Source: Anthoceros angustus
Lineage: Eukaryota; Streptophyta; Anthocerotopsida; Anthocerotales; Anthocerotaceae
Direction: 5' to 3'
DNA length: 64,000 bases
NCBI GenBank assembly: GCA_010909165.1
Contig: MU008160.1
Location: forward strand, 1,612,001 to 1,676,000
Shown: one piece after another, positions 57,087 through 64,000 of the stretch
Position numbering within the stretch: position 1 is the first letter of the stretch
Layout: every line of letters starts with the position of its first letter
Made by a program: the position numbers and the translations under genes
Notes under the pieces: generated by a model
What the model saw: only the letters and a program-made list of their open reading frames with translations
What the model was told of the DNA's origin: nothing
Databases searched by the model: none

Positions 57087-58030
57087 AAGGACTGCAGGGT
57101 ATCACCTACAGTATGGTGTGAGTGTCGTAAAAAAGTGAAGCAATGCCAGAGAGTGCAGATTCAACTGGCTCTTGAACAACTAATTTGTAAGAATCAAGGT
57201 CAGCTGGTTCGGGGGAAGGCTCATAGGCCATTTCTACTTTCTTATATGAACCAGCAAGCATATCACAGACAAAAGAAACTACAGGGTCTCTAGTGGAATA
57301 TGTGGGAAGGTCTCTTTGATTTTGTGCTAGGGTTAGCTGTGCCACTTTCTTCTCAAGTGACCAAGTTGTTTACGCAAAGCGATGATCTCTAGCTTTGTCT
57401 TGCGTTGTTGTTCATAGGTATTTTCTTCTAAGACTTGTATTTTATACAGGACAGGTGCAGGTCGATTTTTGATTGAACATTGGTCAGGTCTCGTCTTCTG
57501 TTGTGGTCTTTGGTTGTGGTAAGAGTGTTGTGTCTGACCGGGAATGCAGGCGTGAAGGATCGCAGGTATCACCTACAGTATGGTGTGAGTGTCGTAAAAA
57601 AGTGAAGCAATGCCAGAGAGTGCAGATTCAACTGGCTCTTGAACAACTAATTTGTAAGAATCAAGGTCAGCTGGTTCGGGGGAAGGCTCATAGGCCATTT
57701 CTACTTTCTTATATGAACCAGCAAGCATATCACAGACAAAAGAAACTACAGGGTCTCTAGTGGAATATGTGGGAAGGTCTCTTTGATTTTGTGCTAGGGT
57801 TAGCTGTGCCACTTTCTTCTCAAGCTGACCAAGTTGTTTACGCAAAGCGATGATCTCTAGCTTTGTCTTGCGTTGTTGTTCATAGGTATTTTCTTCTAAG
57901 ACTTGTATTTTATACTGATGCGGTGTCGATTTTGATTGAACATTGGTCAGGTCTCGTCTTCTGTTGTGGTCTTTGGTTGTGGTAAGAGTGTTGTGTCTCA
58001 CGACCGTGAATGCGAAATCGGAGGTGAGCT
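57087..58030 (-). repeat. 468-bp tandem duplication with a conserved minus-strand frame
   Basis: Copy 1 (about 57087-57550) and copy 2 (about 57551-58019) are nearly identical over the whole length. In copy 2 the minus strand is open for 154 codons (58037-57573). It encodes NTLTTTKDHNRRRDL, a heptad-like QVLEENTYEQQRKTKLEIIA, KQLGQLEKKVAQLTLAQNQR, then DPVVSFVCDMLAGSYKKVEM and a tail ending SLFYDTHTIL. Copy 1 has a one-base deletion (CAAGTGACC versus CAAGCTGACC) that breaks it. The array directly abuts the 5' (gag) side of the copia element. It could be captured or element-derived coding sequence. Product unknown. Confidence 0.8.
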
Positions 58031-59313
58031 GGGGCAACTAGGGTGTGAGCTGTAACACCCAAAAAAGCAATGTGATGTTTTGGGAATGTCACGTCTGCAA
58101 GGTCTGTTGCTCCTGTTCCTTGCCATTTCTACCTACGTGTAAGTGTGTATTGCAGAGTTGTGAAGTGGAGGATGCAGATCTGAACCGTTTTCTTGTCTGC
58201 AAATGCTGCAGGTCAGAAGAACGAAAATCTGTGGACAGATCTGTGAGGAGTGGAAAATCCTCCATTCCAGAAAATTCTGGTGTAGCGTATGTAGATTCTA
58301 TGAAATAGATTTAGTGCACTGCAGTGTTTGCATGTCTGAGGTTGTTGTGCAGGTGGGGGCACGTGAGTGGGAACCATGAAATCCATCCATCGCAATTGGA
58401 TGCATGGCGTGGTTCTCACCTGCGCGGACCTACCAGTGCAATCATCTTAGACATGGATAAAGTGCTCTCATACCATAAAGAGCGTCCGCACAAACACGAG
58501 ACCGGACGAGGAGAGGCAAGGTGCTCACAAGCGAATGTTCAATTTAAGATCAAGAAAGATGTTCATGTCCAAAAGAAGTTGTAACTGCTTCTAGAATGCC
58601 CCGTTTCATAACTCGATTATAAGTTAGGGCTGCTTATATGGAGAACGATTCATCTCTTAACAGAAGTGAAAAGCGATATGAAAAAGTGACACCAGATTTA
58701 ATCCCAAGAACGATCATACCTATTTTCTAGATTTGACCCTGAGAACGATTCAACACATATTTTCAAGATTTAATCGTAAGAACGATCATACCTATTAGAG
58801 AAATATAGATCAAGAAGAAGAAGTCTATTATAGTCCACATGCATGAAATAGACTTCTATTATGGAAGAAGAAGAAGAATTCTATCATAGTTCGCTTGGAC
58901 GAAATTTCTATTATGGGACTTGGTATTTAATACCTTGTTGTATTAAAGTGGACTAAATTTCCATCATGGCGCTTGGTATTGAACAACTTGTACCATGGTG
59001 TGCCTAAGTAGCGATCTAAGGGCACGATGCTTAACAGCGGCGTTCTTCAAGTTAGGGGTGTCCATTTGGCCAAAGCTATTTGGAAACACATTTTACGGTG
59101 GCTTTCCGGTTTTCGATTTCATTTGGCTTTCTGGTTTTCGATTTCTCCCCGGCGCTGTGGCCATCCATAAAATCCATAAACGAGTTCTAGAAACGAGGTT
59201 TAAGTGCGGTGTGGTGAAAACCAAGTTTCTCGTCAATAACGAGAGTACGACTATAGATGGTCTAAGTGGCGCACGGGAGTGACATCCTTGAAGGTTTTGC
59301 GCGGAAGGTCGCG
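58031..59313. other. Spacer and RbBP5 upstream region
   Basis: 58045-58308 has a Cys-rich plus frame of 87 codons (CHVCKVCCSC...CKCCRSEER) with no recognised domain. 58690-58800 repeats AGATTTAAT...AAGAACGATCATACCTATT. 58810-58960 repeats GAAGAAGAAG and TTCTATTATGG. The last few hundred bases are the presumed promoter and 5' UTR of the RbBP5 gene. Confidence 0.45.
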
Positions 59314-62275
59314 ATGAATCTCGGGCTGCTAGGTGCGTTGAGAGCTGGATGTTTGTGTAGGTTTTCGCGCAGCGCCGGATGCTGAGCTGATGGTTTGCAT
59401 CTGTTGTGTTTCAGACCCGTTTGACACCGATTATCCGGAGAGGATAGAAGAGTACCTGGAGTATAAGGTGACCAAGTGTATAGCGTTCAATCGGCGGGGC
59501 ACGATTCTCGCAGGAGGCTGCATAGATGGAAGCATTGTGCTTTGGGACCTGGCCACCAGGAGTGTTAACAAGGAACTCTGCAACCTGGATTGCCGAGCAC
59601 CTATCACAAGTTTGAGCTGGTCCAAGTGTGGACGTCGGCTCTTATCAGCTGATACTGAACGGTCTCTCACCCTGTGGGATGTGCAAGCTGGGGAAAAGCT
59701 CGCCTACAAGAAACTCAATCAGACAGCCCTGTATGCTCGGCTGCATCCTGGCACCAAGGATCCTTCTGTGTGTTTGGTTTGTCCGGTTTCCAGTGCCCCG
59801 CTGCTTGTGGACTTCGAAACCGGGGACTCCCATGTACTCCCGCTCCAGGCTTCTTCCTCCGGCGCGGATGTGAAGCAGATTGCGCGTGGGAAGCAGGGGG
59901 ATCTGGGCAGCTATGCGTCCTCTGCTGCTAGCTTTAATAAGAGGGGGGACCTCATCTACGTAGGGAATTCGAGAGGGGAGATACTCATCGTGGACACCAA
60001 GGAACGGGAGATTCGTGCAGTTGTGGAGACACCTGTAGGGCAGGTGATTAAGCAGGTTGTTTTCAGCAGGGATGGCCAGTATTTGCTCACCAACTCCGGG
60101 GACAAGACTATTCGGATATTTGTAAGCCTTTTGCCCGTGAATGGGGCAGCCTCTGTGCTGGAAGAGTTGGGTGGAGGGGCAGAGGCTGACCTGGAGACGT
60201 TGAAGGAGAGGGGAACCAAGTGTCTGACCTTCAAGAGGAGTTTTAAGGATGCTATCAATCCTGCGCAATGGAAGGCACCTTGTTTTAGTGGGGACAGTGA
60301 GTCAGTTGTGGCGGCATCGGCCAATAAAGGAGAGCATAAAATGACTATCTGGAACAGGGAGTTTGGGCAGATTATGAGAGTGTTGGATGGGCCTAAGGAG
60401 GGCCTTGTGGATCTTGCATGGCACCCGATACGTCCGCTTCTTGCTTCTGTCACCATGGCCGGCCTCGTGTATTTGTGGGCTAGAGACTACACGGAGAGCT
60501 GGAGTGCCTTTGCTCCAGACTTTAAGGAGTTGCAGGAAAACGAAGAGTATTGTGAGAGGGAAGATGAGTTTGACCTGATGCCTCCAGAACCCGAGAAGGC
60601 CAACTCATGGGGGGAGGTGGATGAGGATGTGGACATCATGACTGTTGATAGAGTTCCAGCGTACAGTGATTCGGATGACTCTGAGGATGGGTTGTATTAC
60701 TTACCAACGAAACCTGAGGGGGATGTGCCTGTGGAGGTGGATGTTCAACAGCCCACATCTCCAAAAGTTAATGGCAGGAGTACTTCGGACTCAGGGGGCT
60801 CGCCTCTTTCTGCTGCTGATCAGAAGCCAATCGGAGAAGTGGATGGGGACACGGGTACAGAAGCTGACATGGAAGTAGACGAGCCAGACCCGAGTTCCTC
60901 TCACTTGGGCGACTCCCCCATGGGTGAGACTTTAGGTTTCATGAGGGCCGACGCTGATCCAAAGTCTGGTGGCAGGTATTGCATGATTGTGATTCATCCT
61001 GAGAGATAACGTATCTCTGTTGTCTGGTTTCTTGCAGAGGAAGAGATAGGTCCAAATGGGCGCACAAAGCGGAAGCGAAAAATTCCTGAAAAAGCAGCAG
61101 AGTTTCAGGCTGAGATGGACCGAAAGAGTCAGAAAAAGGTCAACTCTGTTACAACCCCGAGGCCCAAGACAGACGCCAAGGTCAGTCCAACTGCTGTGAG
61201 TAAGGGGGCTGCTGATGCTGAGGAAGAATCGGAGTCTGGGGGGGGGCGGAAATCTCAGAAACTGAGCAGTTCATCTACACCATCAGCGAAGGCGGAGTCA
61301 AAGGATTTCTCTGGCTCCCTGAAGGAGGCCGCATCCGGTGATGATGACTCTGACTTTCAGGATGAGCAGGTGAGAAGAGTTCACCAGAAAAGCATGTGTG
61401 AAGTTACTCTCAAGACTGCTAACAGTACAAAATCTCCTCTTCCGGCCAAGACAAAAAGTTTGAGACCGGGTGCTGTCTCAAAGCCAAGTGGTAGTGCTAC
61501 CAAGCCTTTGAACTCTGTGAAACTTGGAGCGACTCCAAAGCCTGCAGGTGCTCTCAAGCCTGTCAGTGCAAAGTCTGCAGGTGCTCCAAAGACTCCAAGT
61601 GCTCCGAAGTCTTCAGGTGCCCAGAGGCCTCCAGGTGCTCTGAAGCCTGCAGCTACTCCAGGGCCAGCAGGCCTGCTGAGGCCTGCAAGTTCTCCAAAGC
61701 CTGCAGCTGGTCCGAAACCTGCAGCTACACTGAAGCCCGCAGCTGGTCTGAAGATTGGAGCTGGTTTGAAGTCTGGAGCTACTCCAAAGCCTGCAGCTGC
61801 TCCAAAGCCTGCAGGTACTCCGAGGCCTGCAGCTGCTGCAAAGCCTGCGGCGGCCCCAAAGTCTACAGGTGCAATGAAGCCAGCATCGGCTGCAAAGACT
61901 GCAGCTGCTCCAAAGTCTGCTCCAAAGCCTTCAAGTGCTCCCAAGCCTTCAGGTGCCCCAAGGCCAGCAGGTGTCTCTAAATCTCCTGCTGCGAATGCTA
62001 CGAGTACTGCTGTCAAGTCTGGTTCTGCTACGAAGATTGCCAGTGGTATGAAGACCGGAGCTGCGTCAAAGCCTGGTAATGCTTCAGCGGCTGGTATTGC
62101 TCCAAGGCCTGGTGCTTCTCCGAAAGTTACTGCGGGCTCCAGAAATATGGCTAATTCAAATGACGAAGATGACGACGCTCCGAAAAGGACTATCAGACTC
62201 AAATCTGTATCAGACTTTACCAGTGGTCAGCCTCCTCCTGCTCAAGCCTTTTATAGATCAGGAGTCATCAAGTAA
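59314..62275 (+). CDS. RBL: COMPASS subunit RbBP5/RBL (WD40) with long Ala/Pro/Lys-rich tail
   Basis: WD40 scaffold of the H3K4 methyltransferase complex. Exons: 59314-59332 (MNLGLL plus one base), 59415-60968 and 61038-62275, total 936 residues. The N-terminus MNLGLLDPFDTDYPERIEEY matches plant orthologues. WD blades include CIAFNRRGTILAGGCIDGSI, ITSLSWSKCGRRLLSADTER, QVVFSRDGQYLLTNSGDKTI, APCFSGDSESVVAASANKG and LVDLAWHPIRPLLASVTMAG. The conserved activation/hinge block is SWSAFAPDFKELQENEEYCE followed by REDEFDLMPPE. An acidic WDR5-binding-type region follows (VPAYSDSDDSEDGLYYLPTK). A KRKRKIPEK nuclear signal opens the last exon. The final ~290 residues are built from repeated (A/S)PKPAG-type units, far beyond the roughly 550-600 residues of most homologues. 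Single-exon WD core is notable. Confidence 0.93.
61500..62120 (+). repeat. Degenerate Ala-Pro-Lys coding repeat in RbBP5 tail
   Basis: About 40 repeats of a 15-18 bp unit (GCT CCA AAG CCT GCA GGT and variants) coding for APKPAG, TPKPA, APKSTG and similar. The unit keeps frame throughout. The minus strand is therefore also open (61381-62202), a shadow frame. Confidence 0.85.
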
Positions 62276-62992
62276 ACCACAAGTTACCTCGATGTTATGT
62301 GACACGAGAAGGTTTGCTCTGACGGATTTGAGCTAGGCTTGTCAACGGTTGGTGCCTCGCACCGTGCTGGTGGGGTTCCAAACTGTTTGTAAGATGATTC
62401 TGCTGTCACGGGTGGAAAGCCTTCTGCAGGGCAGCCACCCTTTCATGCATCAGGGAAATGGTGTACAAGTCACACGGGGCTGGAATTCGTCATGGGCAAA
62501 TCAAAACCAGCAGCGTAGTTTTTCTTGTGAAGACTTGTCAAGCAAGCTGTCATCCCCATCGGTTACAAGGTCAAGACTTTCTAGGACATGGCCACAATAT
62601 TCTTTTCGGGGCTTCAGCCAGCCGTACTCTGAAGGAATCTCTGCCCTGGTGATGGTGCTGTCTGGTTGACACAGTTCTGGGTACTTCCCATGGCGCACAA
62701 TCCCCCGCCCAAGTTTGCCATCAACGTTTGGAGGTTGAAATGATCAGTGAGAAGCGTTGCATCAGATAGCGCAAACTATTTTGTATACACGAGCTGGTGC
62801 TAGTGAGGGTTGTGCTGGATCCTCAACATGGAGATATCTTGCCGGTCCTACTCCTGCTCGTGTTTTGCTCCTCTTCACGTTTCAGGGATTCCTTGTCATG
62901 TGTCACGGTAAGTATTATAGGTATCTAGTTATGTCTACTTAAACCTAACTGTAAACAAAATTGTTTCGGTTTGGGTTCCGCGCCCCTCGGTT
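62276..62992. other. Intergenic between convergent genes
   Basis: 3' flank of RbBP5 and of the right-edge minus-strand gene. Open frames here have no recognisable domains. Confidence 0.45.
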
Positions 62993-64000
62993 CTAGAATA
63001 TTTCCCCTCTCCGCGGCTGGCCGGACGGCGGTTGGTCCCAACGTGATTCGCTCATTAGTCGTCCCGAAGCAGGAGTGGGACTTGGCGCCACTTGATACAT
63101 AGTCGCATAGCCGATGCCTGCGTGGTGAGGGGACACCGAATCCCTTCTGAATCTCTTGGGATCGTCTTGCGTTTCCCTCTGCGTGTGGCTCCTCCTCGTC
63201 GGGGATGTCTTGGGATCGTCTTGCGTTTCCCTCCGCGTGTGGCTCCTCCTTGTTGGGGATGTCTTGGGATCGTCTTGCGTTTCCCTCCGCGTGTGGCTCC
63301 TCCTTGTCGGGGATGTCTTGGGATCGTCTTGCGTTTCCCTCCGCCTGTGGCTCCTCCTTGTCGGGGATGTCTTGGGATCGTCTTGCGTCTCGCTCCGCCT
63401 GTGGCTCCTCCTTGTCGGGGATGTCTTGGAATCGTCTTGCGTCTCGCTCCTCCTGTGGCTCCTTGTCGGGGATGGGCTTCCAGGTCTCTTCTTATGAGAA
63501 TGACGACTCGTTGGTCTCCGGCTGCTGTGCCGTGGCGTTTCCTGCTCCTTGCTCTTGCTGGGCGCAGACCACGAGATATCTACGCCCAGCTCTCCCATCG
63601 CCTTTTCTATGCGGATTTGCAAGTCCTTCGCAGCAAGGTCAGCCTGTCGTTGTGGATCGCTCGGCTGTGTCACCCACCTGTTTATGTTGTCCTGTGGGAT
63701 CTCCATCCATCTGGCCTGAAACTGGGAGCTTGCGCCCACACCGATGTTGAAGCCTTGGTTTGACTTGACTGAAGGAGACAAAATTGTTGTCCTCTGCCCG
63801 GTAGGGTTGGAATTCGAACCTGAATCACTGGGAACAGAGGTGCGTGTCGGGGTTGCAATCCTTGCATGGTGGATTTCTCTAGGGCCCACCCGGACCTCGT
63901 CCTGCCCTGCCTTGTCCACCTCGCCGGGTTTAGTGATTCCGCGGTCTTCAACCACCTGCATGACATTTCCACATTCTGCATCCTGGGGCTCTGCTGAAGT
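62993..64000 (-). CDS. RS-like repeat protein, C-terminal part (5' part beyond window)
   Basis: The frame is open from the right edge to a stop at 62993. Reading inward: QDAECGNVMQVVEDRGITKP, a Gly/Ser/Asn-rich stretch, FQARWMEIPQDNINRWVTQP, an amphipathic DLQIRIEKAMGELGVDI, then a basic Ser/Arg region RHSHKKRPGSPSPTRSHRRS. About six copies of an 18-residue unit SPTRRSHTRRETQDDPKT follow. The C-terminus ends SRWDQPPSGQPRRGEIF. SR/SP dipeptides, the nuclear-type basic clusters and lack of membrane segments suggest a nuclear RNA-processing or chromatin protein. I do not recognise the family. The tail could be a single last exon. The start is not in the window. Confidence 0.6.
   Translation of the reverse strand, partial: TSAEPQDAECGNVMQVVEDRGITKPGEVDKAGQDEVRVGPREIHHARIATPTRTSVPSDSGSNSNPTGQRTTILSPSVKSNQGFNIGVGASSQFQARWMEIPQDNINRWVTQPSDPQRQADLAAKDLQIRIEKAMGELGVDISWSAPSKSKEQETPRHSSRRPTSRHSHKKRPGSPSPTRSHRRSETQDDSKTSPTRRSHRRSETQDDPKTSPTRRSHRRRETQDDPKTSPTRRSHTRRETQDDPKTSPTRRSHTRRETQDDPKTSPTRRSHTQRETQDDPKRFRRDSVSPHHAGIGYATMYQVAPSPTPASGRLMSESRWDQPPSGQPRRGEIF
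63158..63480 (-). repeat. 54-bp in-frame tandem repeat, ~6 copies
   Basis: Copies start with GGGATCGTCTTGCG at 63158, 63212 and every 54 bp after, with a shortened last copy near 63460. The period equals 18 codons, so the minus-strand coding frame stays intact. The plus strand is open too and yields hydrophobic shadow frames. Confidence 0.9.

Noticed and set aside
57087-58030. Interpretation as a pair of LTRs
   Set aside because: The copies are directly adjacent with no internal domain between them, and no matching copy exists on the other side of the copia element.
58045-58308. Cys-rich 87-codon frame as a zinc-finger gene
   Set aside because: Cys spacing fits no known finger; short and unsupported by splice or promoter signals.
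61381-62202. 273-codon minus-strand frame
   Set aside because: Antisense shadow of the Ala/Pro/Lys repeat in the RbBP5 tail.
63092-63763. Plus-strand frames with hydrophobic repeats (e.g. 181-223 codons)
   Set aside because: Reverse reading of the 54-bp RS-like coding repeat; the minus frame has the more natural composition and a conserved-looking end.

Overview
The window is nuclear DNA from a green plant, most likely a seedless land plant (bryophyte, lycophyte or fern grade) or close streptophyte relative. I infer this from short spliceosomal introns (about 75-160 nt), a plant-type OPT transporter, a phytepsin-type aspartic protease with a saposin-like insert, a plant ATP-PFK, a PLS-type PPR relic, an NB-ARC protein and a Ty1/copia element. 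The species cannot be named from sequence alone.

Layout. Plus strand: OPT oligopeptide transporter (135-3292). Minus strand: U-box cyclophilin of the PPIL2/CYP65 type (4705-7590). From 8 to 12.8 kb there is low-complexity and repeat DNA with a decayed copia RNase H. Plus strand: a large NB-ARC protein ending in about twelve TPR-like units, most on their own 102-nt exon (12809-18748). Minus strand: ATP-dependent phosphofructokinase (18879-21041), then a frameshifted PPR pseudogene (21410-22960). From 23 to 30.7 kb the DNA is AT-rich and repeat-rich, with LTR-like debris and minisatellites. Plus strand: an MSRA5-like methionine sulfoxide reductase homologue with Ser at the catalytic Cys position (30709-31846). 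Minus strand: an OTU deubiquitinase with a SEC-C motif (32345-34558). Plus strand: an intronless phytepsin-like aspartic protease (36509-38023). Minus strand: an SDR carbonyl/menthone-type reductase (38935-40129). Plus strand: a small nucleolar-like basic protein (42661-43566). Minus strand: PIG-T (43883-46205) and condensin SMC4 (46458-52728). Minus strand: an internally deleted Ty1/copia element (53314-57023), followed by a 468-bp tandem duplication (57087-58030). Plus strand: the COMPASS subunit RbBP5/RBL with a long Ala/Pro/Lys tail (59314-62275). Minus strand at the right edge: a partial protein with an RS-like 18-residue repeat.

These are independent housekeeping and accessory genes; nothing suggests an operon or a metabolic cluster. 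The most unusual locus is the NB-ARC/TPR gene. Its exon array has phase-2 introns and near-constant 102-nt exons, so whole repeats could be gained or lost without a frame change. Exon boundaries were read by eye from GT/GC-AG signals and frame continuity. For OPT, the cyclophilin, the NLR, PFK, MSRA5, SDR, PIG-T and RbBP5 the exon lengths sum to a whole number of codons. No transcript evidence was available.
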